This document shows positions 37,095 through 46,529 of a DNA stretch of 64,000 bases, piece by piece. Made by a program: the position numbers and the translations under genes. This DNA is from ECT2AJA-110-A sp035399845 (lineage in GTDB: Bacteria > Planctomycetota > Phycisphaerae > UBA1845 > UTPLA1), in assembly GCA_035399845.1 (NCBI GenBank), contig DAOPJV010000005.1, forward strand, positions 1-64,000, written 5' to 3'. Below the pieces are notes generated by a model that was given only the letters and a program-made list of their open reading frames with translations, was not told where the DNA came from and did no database searches. How positions within the stretch are numbered: position 1 is the stretch's first letter; the number at the start of each line of letters is the position of its first letter.

Positions 37095-37868
37095 ATGAAG
37101 AAAATGCAAATGGAACCGCCCCGAATTCTCGCCATCGAAACCTCCGGACAACGCGGCGCCATCGCACTGGGACGCGGCGGCGACCTGCTGGAGGAGGTCG
37201 TCTTTGCCACGCAGCGCGAACGGGCGCGGGACCTGCTCCCAACCATCGATGAAGCCGTTCGGCGGCAGGGTTGGACGCCCCGAGAGATCGATCACTGTTA
37301 CATTTCCGTCGGTCCGGGCAGCTTCACGGGATTGCGCGTCGCCGTCACGTTTGCTCGCCATCTGGCGCTGGCCACGGACTGCAGACTCTGCGCCGTACCG
37401 ACGCTCAGTGTGATGGCTCAGAATGCGCTCGAAATCTCTCCGTGCCCCGATCTCGTCGTGGCCTTCCTCGACGCTCGCAGGGACCAGGTCTTTGCCGCCG
37501 CCTGCGCGCCCGCCGACGGGATCTACGAGCCGTCGGGCGATGTCCGCATGGTCGCGCCGGGGGATTTTCTCGAGTCGCTTCCCCGCTCCGCCGTCGTGCT
37601 CGGGGCGGGCGTGACGCATCATCGGTCCGCAATCGACGCGGCTGGCTGTGTCGCCGCGGATGAGTCGCTTTGGGCGCCGACGGCGACCAATGTCCTGAAG
37701 CTTGGCTGGCGAATGGCGCAGTCGGAACAGTTCGTGGCGGCGCCGGATCTGGTTCCGGCCTATGTGCGACGGCCCGAAGCGGAGGAAGTGTGGGATCGCC
37801 GTCAGGCGGAATCAGAGAACCGTCAGCAGCAGGTCGCGGATGAGCGTGTTGATCGGCAGCGTGATTGA
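37095..37868 (+). CDS. tsaB: tRNA threonylcarbamoyladenosine biosynthesis protein TsaB
   Basis: This protein of 257 residues helps form N6-threonylcarbamoyladenosine on ANN-decoding tRNAs, as the partner of TsaD. The N-terminal ASKHA fold is clear: RILAIETSGQRGAIALG, then ARDLLPTIDEAVRRQGW and ISVGPGSFTGLRVAV, followed by CAVPTLSVMAQNAL. The C-terminus has LVPAYVRRPEAEEVW, the usual end. The last 57 bases overlap the small gene on the opposite strand (37812-37991). An in-frame TTG at 37083 is an alternative start. Confidence 0.93.
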   Translation: MKKMQMEPPRILAIETSGQRGAIALGRGGDLLEEVVFATQRERARDLLPTIDEAVRRQGWTPREIDHCYISVGPGSFTGLRVAVTFARHLALATDCRLCAVPTLSVMAQNALEISPCPDLVVAFLDARRDQVFAAACAPADGIYEPSGDVRMVAPGDFLESLPRSAVVLGAGVTHHRSAIDAAGCVAADESLWAPTATNVLKLGWRMAQSEQFVAAPDLVPAYVRRPEAEEVWDRRQAESENRQQQVADERVDRQRD

Positions 37869-37991
37869 CGAGAAAGCCCAGCGCAGGCCGAAGAGGGCGA
37901 AATCGTCCTGGCAGGAGGCGAGTTGCATAGTCGCGCCCATGGTCAGCGTCGCCAGCATGATCCACTTCCTGTGTCGAATGTAGCCCTTCAT
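37812..37991 (-). CDS. 59-residue putative small lipoprotein
   Basis: Reading the minus strand from ATG at 37991 gives 59 residues. A basic start (MKGYIRHRKW) leads into a hydrophobic stretch (IMLATLTMGATMQ), then LASC-Q, an excellent lipobox, followed by DDFALFGLRWAFSSITLP and a hydrophobic end (LIRDLLLTVL). The composition is far from random for this strand. In my experience planctomycete genomes encode many tiny lipobox proteins of this form. It is too short for common length cut-offs. It converges on and overlaps tsaB by 57 bases. Function unknown. Confidence 0.65.
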   Translation of the reverse strand: MKGYIRHRKWIMLATLTMGATMQLASCQDDFALFGLRWAFSSITLPINTLIRDLLLTVL

Positions 37992-38155
37992 GCCTTCGCG
38001 CCTCGCTTTGGGTTGGCCACCTGGGTCCGCGACGCCCGACGGTCCGTCGCCGCTGCTTCGCTTCGAATTATGCCGTCGCGTCGCTCGATTCGCCAGTCAT
38101 GGTTCCATCGGCCGAATCTGCGGTCCTTCGCCAATCGCCCGTGGGGCCAATCGCC

Positions 38156-38929
38156 TCAGACTTGGTACCGACGGCCGAATCCGGCGACCCCCATGGCGGC
38201 GCACACTGTCAGGAGAATCCATAGAGAATCTGAGGCGCTGAACAAATCGCCGAAACGCATTGGCCGGAATCCGTCCGACGTTCTGTAGGATTGCCGGGGC
38301 AGCATCAGAAACACGAAGTATCGGCTCGCGACAATGGCGGCGATCGCGAGGCAGGCGCTGGCGATTCGCAGCGAGTTGGAGCGACCTTTGTTGGCGACGG
38401 CGGCGCCGGCGCCTGCGAGCCCCCCAGTGACGATGCCGATCCACGGGCTCTCGGCTTTGAACGCGACGCCGATCAGATACCAGATGGCGCCGCCCAGCGA
38501 GGCGCCCACCGCGGCCAACGCGAATCCCAGGAGCCAGTATCCGCGTTCCGTCGAGATGACCTCACGATGGATCAACGGCTCGGGATCACGATCCGCTTCC
38601 TCGACGATCTCTTCAATCGCGGGACGCGCCGCCGCAGGCGCCAGTTCGCCGGTGACTGTATTGAAACCGCAGCGTTTGCAGACGATCACGTCCGACGCCA
38701 GCGAGTCCGTGCAGTTCGGGCAGAGCCGGCCGGCCCCGAACGACTTGAGCGTCTGCGGAACGGGAACGGGCGCCGTAGGAGAAGCGGGAACGTCTGTCGT
38801 CTCGGCCGGGACTCGGTTGGACACGCCGCACTCCGGACACAACACGCTTCGACCTCGCGCTGTCGTCGGGACGAGAAAGTGAATCCCGCAGGCGCAGTCG
38901 ATCGCCAGTTTCTCAGATGCGTCTGTCAT
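38156..38929 (-). CDS. Zinc-ribbon membrane protein, hypothetical
   Basis: This 257-residue protein has two N-terminal zinc-ribbon-like Cys pairs: CACG ... CPEC (about 13-35) and CPNC ... CKRC (about 70-87). Four hydrophobic segments follow: about 140-162, 170-190, 195-215 and 235-250. It resembles the many planctomycete proteins that combine a soluble zinc ribbon with a membrane domain, whose role is unknown. It is divergent from ltaE. Confidence 0.75.
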   Translation of the reverse strand: MTDASEKLAIDCACGIHFLVPTTARGRSVLCPECGVSNRVPAETTDVPASPTAPVPVPQTLKSFGAGRLCPNCTDSLASDVIVCKRCGFNTVTGELAPAAARPAIEEIVEEADRDPEPLIHREVISTERGYWLLGFALAAVGASLGGAIWYLIGVAFKAESPWIGIVTGGLAGAGAAVANKGRSNSLRIASACLAIAAIVASRYFVFLMLPRQSYRTSDGFRPMRFGDLFSASDSLWILLTVCAAMGVAGFGRRYQV

Positions 38930-39164
38930 GGCCCTGAACTCCGGAATGCGACCGATCGGTCGGATCGCGTCGGCGTCAAGTCTCGCCGGCCATGGATGAC
39001 TCTATCGCCCCGCGCGGCTTTGCGCCAAGGGGGGGCGCGTTCCGCGTGACATCCTGCTGTCGGCCCGGGCGCGAAAACGCCGTCGGCGGGTAAGATGGTC
39101 ATGTTCGCCGCGATTGGCGGGCCAATTGAGCGCTCGCCGGCGACAGCCCCTGCAAGGAAACGCA

Positions 39165-40205
39165 ATGACCATCTATCCCGTTGATCTGTCCAGTGATACT
39201 CAGACGCGCCCCACGCCGGCCATGCGCCAGGCGATTGCCAACGCCGAGGTCGGCGACGAGCAGAAGCGCGAGGACCCGAGCGTCAACAGGCTGCAGGCGA
39301 TGGCGGCCGAGCTCTGCGGCAAGGAGGCGGCGCTCTTCCTGCCGACGGGCACGATGTGCAATCTCATCGCCCACTTCATTCACTGCCGCGCGGGCGACGA
39401 GATCATTCTCGACGTGTCGTATCACCCCGTGAACTTCGAGGGGGCGGGGCCTTCGCTCCACTCGCGCGCCGCCATGCGATTCACCCATTCGCCGACGGGC
39501 ATCTTCAGCGGCGCCGATGTAGACGCCCTCGTTCGCCCGAAGGACCCGCACTTCCCGTCGTCGCGGCTCGTCTGCGTGGAGAACACCGTCAACCTGCGCG
39601 GTGGTCGCGTCTGGCCGATCGAGGCGATCCGCGACGTGACCTCCGCCGCGCGTCGCCATTCGCTGGCGACGCATCTGGATGGGGCGCGGCTGATGAACGC
39701 CGTCGTCGCGTCGGGCGTCAGCGCGGCGGCGTACTGCGAGCATTTCGACTCGGCGTGGCTCGACCTGAGCAAGGGGCTCGGCTGTCCCGTGGGCGGCGTG
39801 CTCGTGGGATCGCAGGCGTTCATCGACCAGGCGTGGCGCTGGAAGCACAGCTTCGGCGGCGCGATGCGACAGGCGGGCGTCATCGCGGCGGCGGGTGTGT
39901 ACGCCCTCGAGCACAACATCGAGCGACTGGCCGAAGACCACGACAAGGCCCGGCGCCTCGCGGCGGGACTGACGGAGATCCGCGGAATCGACGTGGACGT
40001 CGCGAGCGTGGAGTCGAACATCGTCGTCTTCGACATCGGCGGGACCGGATTGGATCGGGCGACATTCCTCGATCGCGTGATCCAACACGGTGTGCGGTTC
40101 AGCCCGCTGATGGGCCCAACGGAGCTGCGGGCCGTGACACATCTCGATATTCCCGACGACGGCGTCGAGCGCGCGATGGCGGCGGTGAAGGAAGCCGTAG
40201 CATAG
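39165..40205 (+). CDS. ltaE: Low-specificity L-threonine aldolase
   Basis: This 346-residue pyridoxal-phosphate enzyme cleaves L-threonine and L-allo-threonine to glycine and acetaldehyde. The start YPVDLSSDTQTRPTPAMRQA and QKREDPSVNRLQ are family signatures. LFLPTGTMCNLIAH binds cofactor phosphate, THLDGARLMNA carries the ring-binding Asp, and DLSKGLGCPVGG carries the Schiff-base Lys. The ATG at 39165 was chosen because family proteins begin there. Confidence 0.95.
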   Translation: MTIYPVDLSSDTQTRPTPAMRQAIANAEVGDEQKREDPSVNRLQAMAAELCGKEAALFLPTGTMCNLIAHFIHCRAGDEIILDVSYHPVNFEGAGPSLHSRAAMRFTHSPTGIFSGADVDALVRPKDPHFPSSRLVCVENTVNLRGGRVWPIEAIRDVTSAARRHSLATHLDGARLMNAVVASGVSAAAYCEHFDSAWLDLSKGLGCPVGGVLVGSQAFIDQAWRWKHSFGGAMRQAGVIAAAGVYALEHNIERLAEDHDKARRLAAGLTEIRGIDVDVASVESNIVVFDIGGTGLDRATFLDRVIQHGVRFSPLMGPTELRAVTHLDIPDDGVERAMAAVKEAVA

Positions 40206-40838
40206 ATTTGGTGATTTGGTGAATTCGTGATTTGGTGATCTGGAAGATTCGCGAACTGCGGTTGCCCTTCCAATGTCATCGCACGTCTCGCCCCCTTGGC
40301 GATTGGTCCTTCAGAGCCAGCCACTCGTCGCACGCCAGGCGGCGATTTCCCGGGGACGCCTGGATCGTCACTTTCTCAGCCCCAACGGGGCGACACATGG
40401 TAGCCCAGGGTCAGCGAAGTCCGCGAACGCGGACGGAGCGCAACCCTGGGATCGAGGCCCGTCAGTTCCATTGAGCCCTGAAAGGGCGACATAACGCCAC
40501 CATCTCCATCGGTCCTCGAAGCGTTCGCCCCAAAACGGCGTTGGCGCATCGCGACAACGGTCATTCTGTAACGCCCCGTTGGGGCTTGGATCGCGATGGA
40601 ATGCCGCAACCCGGGGCTGCGCTCGATCGCGTTGCGATCTTCGCTGACCCCGGGCTGACCTGTGTCACGCCCTTGGCGTGAAGGCCTCACGTGGATTTCG
40701 GGCTGATCTGGGTCACGCCGTTGGCGTGAAGACCTCACGGTGAGTTTCTCACGCCTTTGGCGTGAAGATCGCACGCTGGCTTTTCCCTTGCCGTTGGCGC
40801 GAGAACGTCAACAGGACGTTTATTCAACAGTGTTTCCG
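40206..40838. repeat. Repeat-rich intergenic region with 17-bp palindromes
   Basis: No gene is supported over 633 bases. It opens with short direct repeats of GATTTGGT (40207-40245). Near-palindromes TCACGCC-N3-GGCGTGA occur at 40665-40681, 40713-40729 and 40749-40765. A unit around CTTCGCTGACCCCGGGCTG (about 40640) precedes the first. The same unit plus palindrome recurs downstream of the DUF2237 gene (42834-42883). A CCCTGAAAGGGCGACA-like unit lies near 40478-40493. Looks like a dispersed family of folded intergenic elements. Confidence 0.7.
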
Positions 40839-42233
40839 CTACAACAGCGTTCCGCTCAGCAGCAGGGCGGCGATCGTGAAGTAGATAATCAGGCCTGTGA
40901 CGTCGACCAGCGTCGCCACGAAGGGCGCCGAGCTGGTCGCCGGGTCGAAGCCGACGCGGCGCAGCAGGAACGGCAGCATCCCGCCGGTCAGGGTTCCAAA
41001 CGTGACGACGCCGAGCAGGCTGACGCCGACGGCGATGGCGATGCGCACATAGTGATCGCCATAGTCGAACAGCCCAAGCTGTTGCCACACAACGACGCGA
41101 AGAAAACCGAGGGCGCCCAGACCGGCGCCGAGCGCCGCGCCGGTCCGCAGTTCCGACCAAAACACGCGCAGCCAGTCGCGAAGACGCACCTCCTCCAGGG
41201 CCAGGGATCGGACGATCAGTGTCGCCGCCTGCGAACCGGAATTGCCGCCGCTGCTGATGATCAGCGGGATGAACATCGCCAGCACGACAACCCTGGCGAT
41301 CTCACCTTCGAAGTAGCCCATTGCCGTCGCCGTCAGCATCTCGCCGAGGAACAGCAGACTCAGCCAGCCGCCGCGCTTTTTCAGCATCATGAGAAACGAG
41401 ACGTCGAGATAGGGCGCCCCCAGCGCCTCGCTGCCGCCCAGCTTCTGGATATCCTCCGTCGCCTCTTCGCGAAGCACGTCCACGATGTCGTCGACCGTGA
41501 CGATACCCCGCATGCGTCCTTCCTCGTCGAGGACCGGCACGGCGATGAGGTCGTACTGTTCGATCAGGCGGGCGACATCCTCCTGGTCCGTCGAATCCGT
41601 GACGCTGACGGGCTCCTTGTTCATGATGTCCGCGATCAGTGTGTCGGGTTGCGCCGCGAAGAGCTCGCGCAGGGACATGACGCCGCGCAGGCGCTGGCCC
41701 GCGTCGAGCGCGAAGATGTAGTAGAGCGTCTCCGGGTTGTTGCGCGTCTGCTGGCGGACATAGCGAATCGCGACTTCAACGGAAATATCCGGTCGGACGC
41801 GGACGAAGCGCGGGCTCATCAGTCCACCCGCGGCGTCCTCTTCATACGCGAGCAGGGCGTCCACTTCGCGGCGCGTCGCCTCGTCGAGCATGGCGCGAAG
41901 CCTCGCCCGTTGCTCCGGCTCGATCGACTGGAGAACATCCGCCACGTCGTCCGGCGCGAGAAATCGCATCCACATCGCCGCCCGGGCGGTCGGCAGATGC
42001 TGAACGATCGCCGCCTGATCCGCCGGTGGCAATGATGAGAAGAAGGACTCGGCGTCGTCGTCGAGCAGCAGCGCAAATCCCTCGGCGCGCTCCTGATCGA
42101 CGAGGATGGGCCAGAGGTCTCGAAGACCGTCGGCGTTGAGTGGATCCGCAATGCGTCCCGTCATGATCACTGTCTCCGGGAGAGTCGCGCGCCACGCCTC
42201 GTCGGACGATCGGATCGCGCGTGCGTCATTCAA
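40839..42233 (-). CDS. mgtE: Magnesium transporter MgtE
   Basis: This 464-residue inner-membrane channel admits Mg2+. It has the N-terminal MgtE_N superhelix (about 45-145), a CBS domain pair (about 150-275, with VTVDDIVDVLREEATEDIQK linking to the plug helix) and five membrane helices (about 290-464). Conserved segments are PLIISSGGNSGSQAATL and FDPATSSAPFVATLVDVTGL. The CBS pair senses cytosolic magnesium and closes the pore in characterised homologues. Length and order are standard. Confidence 0.96.
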   Translation of the reverse strand: MNDARAIRSSDEAWRATLPETVIMTGRIADPLNADGLRDLWPILVDQERAEGFALLLDDDAESFFSSLPPADQAAIVQHLPTARAAMWMRFLAPDDVADVLQSIEPEQRARLRAMLDEATRREVDALLAYEEDAAGGLMSPRFVRVRPDISVEVAIRYVRQQTRNNPETLYYIFALDAGQRLRGVMSLRELFAAQPDTLIADIMNKEPVSVTDSTDQEDVARLIEQYDLIAVPVLDEEGRMRGIVTVDDIVDVLREEATEDIQKLGGSEALGAPYLDVSFLMMLKKRGGWLSLLFLGEMLTATAMGYFEGEIARVVVLAMFIPLIISSGGNSGSQAATLIVRSLALEEVRLRDWLRVFWSELRTGAALGAGLGALGFLRVVVWQQLGLFDYGDHYVRIAIAVGVSLLGVVTFGTLTGGMLPFLLRRVGFDPATSSAPFVATLVDVTGLIIYFTIAALLLSGTLL

Positions 42234-42345
42234 TCTCGCGGATTCCGGCTTGCCAAGGGAAATTCACGGGGGCCCTTTTGCATTCCGATCGCGACGCCTC
42301 TAGGCTTCCCGCCAACGGATTGCGACGACAACTGCGAGGGACGCC

Positions 42346-42738
42346 ATGATTCGCAACGCAAACGAGGGAATGGGATCGCTGAACGTGCTTGGGGGGCCCC
42401 TGGCGACGTGCGGTGAGTCGCCCATGACGGGCTTCTATCGGGACGGCTGCTGCAACACGGGACCCGACGATCTGGGGGTTCACAGCGTGTGCGTGGAAGT
42501 GACGGCGGAGTTCCTCGCCTTCAGCAAGTCTCGGGGGAATGACCTGTCAACGCCGAACCCGCAATGGGGCTTCCCGGGGCTCAAGCCGGGCGATCGCTGG
42601 TGCCTCTGCGCCGCGCGATGGGCCGAGGCCTACGCCGCCGGCGCCGCCCCGAAGGTCAACCTCGCCGCGACGCACGAGGCGACGCTCGCGATTGTGCCGC
42701 TGGAGCAGTTGCAGACACACGCAATCGAAGGCGCGTGA
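42346..42738 (+). CDS. DUF2237 family protein
   Basis: This 130-residue protein matches DUF2237: LNVLGGPLATCGESPMTGFY, CCNTGPDDLGVHSVCVEVT, FLAFSKSRGNDLSTP and GLKPGDRWCLCAARW. Cysteines are conserved in the family and suggest metal or redox chemistry, but no function is established. It is divergent from mgtE. Confidence 0.92.
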   Translation: MIRNANEGMGSLNVLGGPLATCGESPMTGFYRDGCCNTGPDDLGVHSVCVEVTAEFLAFSKSRGNDLSTPNPQWGFPGLKPGDRWCLCAARWAEAYAAGAAPKVNLAATHEATLAIVPLEQLQTHAIEGA

Positions 42739-43071
42739 CGGCGGGGCCAACCGAGGCGGTCGGGGAATTGTGTCGCCCTTTCAGGGCCAATATCGAGAAA
42801 AACTCGCTGACCCGGGGTTGCGCTTCGATCGCTTCGCGATCTTCGCTGACCCCGGGCTGTCCTGTGTCACGCCCTTGGCGTGAGGATCGCGGGCGGGGCT
42901 CGTGACGGCAGGCGCCACGCCCTTTGCGTGGAGTCCTCATGTGGCGCGCGAGCTGTCCTGTGTCGCACTTTCAGAGCGTTTTCTGACCTGCAAATTCGAG
43001 TGATCCGTCGCAGTCCGTTGGTGGCCTTTCCACGTTCGAATGCCCGGACCGCCTCGACGCGCCAACCGCCG
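42739..43071. repeat. Second repeat-rich intergenic region
   Basis: No gene is supported over 333 bases. It contains a copy of the unit found near 40640 (CTTCGCTGACCCCGGGCTG, about 42841-42859), followed by the palindrome TCACGCCCTTGGCGTGA at 42867-42883 and a degenerate copy at 42916-42930. TGTCGCCCTTTCAGGGC near 42770 is the reverse complement of the unit near 40480. Confidence 0.7.
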
Positions 43072-43791
43072 CTACTCTGATTCCCGCTGCGGTGTCATCT
43101 CAATTCGGGATGGGTCGTATCCCAGTTCGCGAAGCCGTTCGATAATGGCGGCGAGTGTCGTGTCGGGCAGTGTTGGCGAACGAGAGAGGATCCAGAGCCG
43201 CTCGCGTTCGGGCTGGCCGACGACGGCGTACTGATAGTCGTCATCCAGATCGATGATCCAGTAGTCCGCCCTGAATGGCCAGATGAACTGAACGAACCAC
43301 CTGGCGTTGGTTCGCGTGTCCGCAACCCAGGCGGTGGCCGTCGACTCTGTCAGTTCGGCGTCGAGCGATCCGGACCGACCGTAGTTGCGGACGAGGATCT
43401 CGCCATCGTCTTGCAGCGTGTACTCGGCGATCACACCGACAACGCCGGCCTGGTACGGGTTCGGGTATCGGCCGATTTCATACCAGCGGCCCATGTAGCG
43501 ATCAAGCTCGACGTCGGGAACCGTCGTCAGAGGGCGATCCGCGCGAATATGCGATTCAGGGCGATCATCGTCGGCATCGACGAATTGGGTTGACGGCATC
43601 CCCGCCGATTCAATCTCGGTCATCGTCATCGGACGGGCGGCGTCCGGCTGGTCAGTCTCGGCCATTGAGCGCGCTTCGGGCGGCGCGATGCCGACATCGG
43701 CTGTCTGCACGCCGCGATCGCACAGGGCGCAGGAGATCGTCAGGGCGGCGAGTGTCGTCACGATGACGATGGTGATCGGAAGTCGTGGCAT
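43072..43791 (-). CDS. Bacterial lipocalin (Blc-like)
   Basis: This 239-residue protein has an N-terminal signal with a Cys near residue 21 (AALTISC, a possible lipobox). A variable linker (25-85) follows. The lipocalin domain contains DRYMGRWYEIGRYPNPYQ, the conserved GxWYEI motif, then VRNYGRSGSLD, WFVQFIWPFRADYWIIDLDD and the C-terminal RLWILSRSP plus LGYD. Bacterial lipocalins are outer-membrane lipoproteins that bind lysophospholipids or fatty acids. It lies near the lipid-modification operon at 44499-50230. Confidence 0.9.
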   Translation of the reverse strand: MPRLPITIVIVTTLAALTISCALCDRGVQTADVGIAPPEARSMAETDQPDAARPMTMTEIESAGMPSTQFVDADDDRPESHIRADRPLTTVPDVELDRYMGRWYEIGRYPNPYQAGVVGVIAEYTLQDDGEILVRNYGRSGSLDAELTESTATAWVADTRTNARWFVQFIWPFRADYWIIDLDDDYQYAVVGQPERERLWILSRSPTLPDTTLAAIIERLRELGYDPSRIEMTPQRESE

Positions 43792-44011
43792 CGCTGATTC
43801 AAAACCGAGCGGCTCGCGCCACGTGGCTCAGGGCCACTGGCGCATTGGGCGTTCCTGATCCTGTCCCGACGTACTGTGTTACTCATCCACTTCGTCCCGG
43901 CCGGAGAAACGGATTCACCTGACCGGGCGCCGGCAGGCAGGCCCGAAAAACGAGGTCGGACCGCACGCATCCAATCGGCGATCGTCGGCGAAGACTGACA
44001 GCGGGAGGTGT

Positions 44012-44356
44012 ATGCGGTCCCGGGGCCCGATCATCCTGGTTGCGTCAATCGCGCTCTGCCTCATCGGGGCGATCGTCTGGGCGAGCCGCAGGGCGAATTT
44101 GTGGGATGCGCTTCAGTCCATCGCGGCAACGCCATGGGGATTCGTGACGCTGCTGGACCTGTACGTCGGCCTGTTTTTCGTCGCCATCTGGATCGGGATT
44201 CTGGAGCGTCGCTGGTGGTCCGCGGCCCTGTGGATCATCGCGCTTCTGCTCCTTGGGAACCTGGTAACGCTTCTGTATCTGAGTGTCCGACTGCGTCGGC
44301 GCCGGACAATGTCGGCCGCCATTCTGGGCGCCGCGCCATCGACGTCATCCTCATGA
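44012..44356 (+). CDS. DUF1475 family small membrane protein
   Basis: This 114-residue protein has three hydrophobic helices (about 5-22, 43-65, 68-92). TPWGFVTLLDLYVGLFFVA and ERRWWSAALWIIALLLLGN match DUF1475. A good ribosome binding site (GGAGGT) precedes ATG 44012. It stands 143 bases upstream of the FAD oxidoreductase and may be the first gene of the same transcription unit. Confidence 0.82.
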   Translation: MRSRGPIILVASIALCLIGAIVWASRRANLWDALQSIAATPWGFVTLLDLYVGLFFVAIWIGILERRWWSAALWIIALLLLGNLVTLLYLSVRLRRRRTMSAAILGAAPSTSSS

Positions 44357-44498
44357 CGTCGCCCGGACTTTTTCAACATCGACTGAATCCGCCGTTTCCG
44401 ACTGTGCGAAGCGTTCGGGGTTGAGGGCGTTGCGTTGCGCGACGCCAGGCGCACAACGTCGGTATTCGGGGCCGCGACGGACGGGGAGTGAATGCGTC

Positions 44499-45749
44499 AT
44501 GCGAATCGCCATCGTCGGAAGCGGTATCTCCGGACTCGTCGTCGCGCACCTCCTCCATGAAGCGCACGACATCACGCTGTTTGAGGCGGACGATCGGATC
44601 GGAGGTCACGCGCACACGATCGATGTGGCCAATGGCGATCGAAGGGACGGCGTGGATACAGGATTCGTCGTCTTTAACGAAGGCGCCTACCCGAACTTCA
44701 CGCGTCTCCTGCGTCGGCTGAATGTCGAGTCTCAGGAAGGGGACATGAGCTTCAGTGTCCAGTGCGCCGCGAGCGGCCTCGAGTACTCGAGTGATTCCAT
44801 TGATACGCTGTTTGCGCAGCGAAGAAACCTGCTTCGGCCGGCGTTCTATCGAATGCTCGCGGATATCCGACGATTCTATCGAGACGCGCAGGAGGTCATT
44901 GCGGGGAACGGTCACTATCGTGGTGTTACGCTCGGCGATTACCTGCGTCAGCGCGGCTATTCGCGGGCCTTTGTCGACCAGCACATTGTTCCGATGGGCG
45001 CAGCGATCTGGTCGGCCGGCCCCACGCAGCTGGAGTCGTTTCCCGTCAGCCAGTTCGTTCGGTTCTTTCACAATCATAGTTTTCTGCAGGTCACTGGGCG
45101 ACCGCAGTGGCGGACGATCAGGGGCGGATCACGAACCTACGTCGATGCGATTTCACGCCCGTTTCGCGATCGAATCCGATTGAACACGCCCGTGAAACGC
45201 GTGCGGCGCCGGGATGACTGTGTCGAAGTCACGACGGACGCCCGCGAAAACGAGCGATTCGACGCCATTGTGCTCGCCGTTCACAGCGATCAGGCGCTGC
45301 GCATGCTTGAGGATCCGAGCGAAGCGGAACGCGAGGTCCTCGGCGCCATTGGTTATCAGCGGAACGATACGGTTCTGCATACGGATCGCCGCATGCTGCC
45401 GGCGCGGGAGAAGGTCTGGGCGAGCTGGAACTACTATCGTCCGAAGGACGCGACAGATCGCGTTGCGATCACCTACTGCATGAACAAACTCCAGAAGCTC
45501 GCGTCGCCGGCGCCCTATTGCGTGACGCTCAATCGGGATGACGCGATCGATGAGGCGCGCGTGATCCGGCGGCTCGTGTATCACCATCCGATTTTTGATG
45601 ATCGCGCGTTCGACGCACAGGGACGACACGCCGAGATCAGCGGCGTGCGCCGAACACACTATTGCGGCGCGTACTGGGGATACGGTTTCCACGAGGACGG
45701 TGTCCGCAGCGCCCTGGCGGTCTGTCGGCGATTCGGACGGGGGCTCTGA
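44499..45749 (+). CDS. FAD-dependent amine-oxidase-like oxidoreductase
   Basis: This 416-residue flavoprotein starts with the dinucleotide-binding motif RIAIVGSGISGLVVAHLL and continues with DRIGGHAHTIDV, VDTGFVVFNEGAYPNFTRLL and LPAREKVWASWNYYRP. It ends with the FAD motif YCGAYWGYGFHEDGVRSAL. It belongs to the NAD/FAD-binding proteins found next to DUF1365 and cyclopropane-fatty-acid-synthase genes. It probably oxidises or desaturates an acyl chain (inference). The longer upstream frame is not supported. Confidence 0.88.
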   Translation: MRIAIVGSGISGLVVAHLLHEAHDITLFEADDRIGGHAHTIDVANGDRRDGVDTGFVVFNEGAYPNFTRLLRRLNVESQEGDMSFSVQCAASGLEYSSDSIDTLFAQRRNLLRPAFYRMLADIRRFYRDAQEVIAGNGHYRGVTLGDYLRQRGYSRAFVDQHIVPMGAAIWSAGPTQLESFPVSQFVRFFHNHSFLQVTGRPQWRTIRGGSRTYVDAISRPFRDRIRLNTPVKRVRRRDDCVEVTTDARENERFDAIVLAVHSDQALRMLEDPSEAEREVLGAIGYQRNDTVLHTDRRMLPAREKVWASWNYYRPKDATDRVAITYCMNKLQKLASPAPYCVTLNRDDAIDEARVIRRLVYHHPIFDDRAFDAQGRHAEISGVRRTHYCGAYWGYGFHEDGVRSALAVCRRFGRGL

Positions 45750-45752
45750 GCG

Positions 45753-46529
45753 ATGGAAAGCCGCATCTATGAGGGCGAGGTTCGCCATCGGCGATCGCGT
45801 CCCGTCGAACACGCCTTTTGCTATCGCGTCTGCATGCTCTATCTGGACCTGGCCGAGCTGGATCACGTGTTTGAAGGAACGCGTCTGTGGTCGGTCGAGG
45901 GGCGGGGCGTCGCCAGTTTCCGGCGGCGCGATCACCTCGGCGCGGCGGATCGACCATTGGATGAATGCGTGCGCGAACTCGTGGCCGAACGGACAGGTCG
46001 TCGATTGACCGGACCGATCCGGCTGCTGACACATCCGGCGTACTGGGGTTATCGATTCAACCCCGTGAGCTTCTACTACTGTTTTGACGAAGCGGGCGCG
46101 CTGCGAACGATCGTCGCGGAAGTCAACAACACGCCGTGGAACGAACAGCACTGCTATGTGCTCGACGCGTTGGATCGCGCCGACGAAAGCGAGGCCTTCC
46201 GATTTCGGTTCGCGAAGCGGTTTCACGTTTCGCCGTTCATGGGCATGAACCACGAGTATGACTGGCGCTTCAGCGAGCCGGGGGAGCGACTGAACGTCGC
46301 GATGGTGAATCTAGAGGCCGGCGAGCGCCTGTTCGACGCCTCCATGACAATGCGTCGCCGGGCCATTTCACCCGCGGCGCTGCGGTTGCTGCTCGTTCGC
46401 TTTCCCCTGATGTCGATGCGCGTCATTACTGCGATTTACTGGCAGGCCGCCCGGCTCCGACTGAAGCGGGCGCCGTTCTTTCCGCATCCCGACGACGAGA
46501 TGGCGGATTTCTCGAGGAATTCCGCATGA
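45753..46529 (+). CDS. DUF1365 family protein
   Basis: This 258-residue protein matches DUF1365: YEGEVRHRRSRPVEHAFCYR near the start, LLTHPAYWGYRFNPVSFYYC, VAEVNNTPWNEQHCYVL and KRFHVSPFMGMNHEYDWRF. It is nearly always encoded with an amine-oxidase-like flavoprotein and a Cfa-type methyltransferase. Its biochemical role is unknown. Starts 3 bases after the previous stop and overlaps the next gene by 4 (ATGA). Confidence 0.92.
   Translation: MESRIYEGEVRHRRSRPVEHAFCYRVCMLYLDLAELDHVFEGTRLWSVEGRGVASFRRRDHLGAADRPLDECVRELVAERTGRRLTGPIRLLTHPAYWGYRFNPVSFYYCFDEAGALRTIVAEVNNTPWNEQHCYVLDALDRADESEAFRFRFAKRFHVSPFMGMNHEYDWRFSEPGERLNVAMVNLEAGERLFDASMTMRRRAISPAALRLLLVRFPLMSMRVITAIYWQAARLRLKRAPFFPHPDDEMADFSRNSA

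Noticed and set aside
40206..40838. A CRISPR array
   Set aside because: The repeats are palindromic, unevenly spaced and degenerate; no cas genes are nearby.
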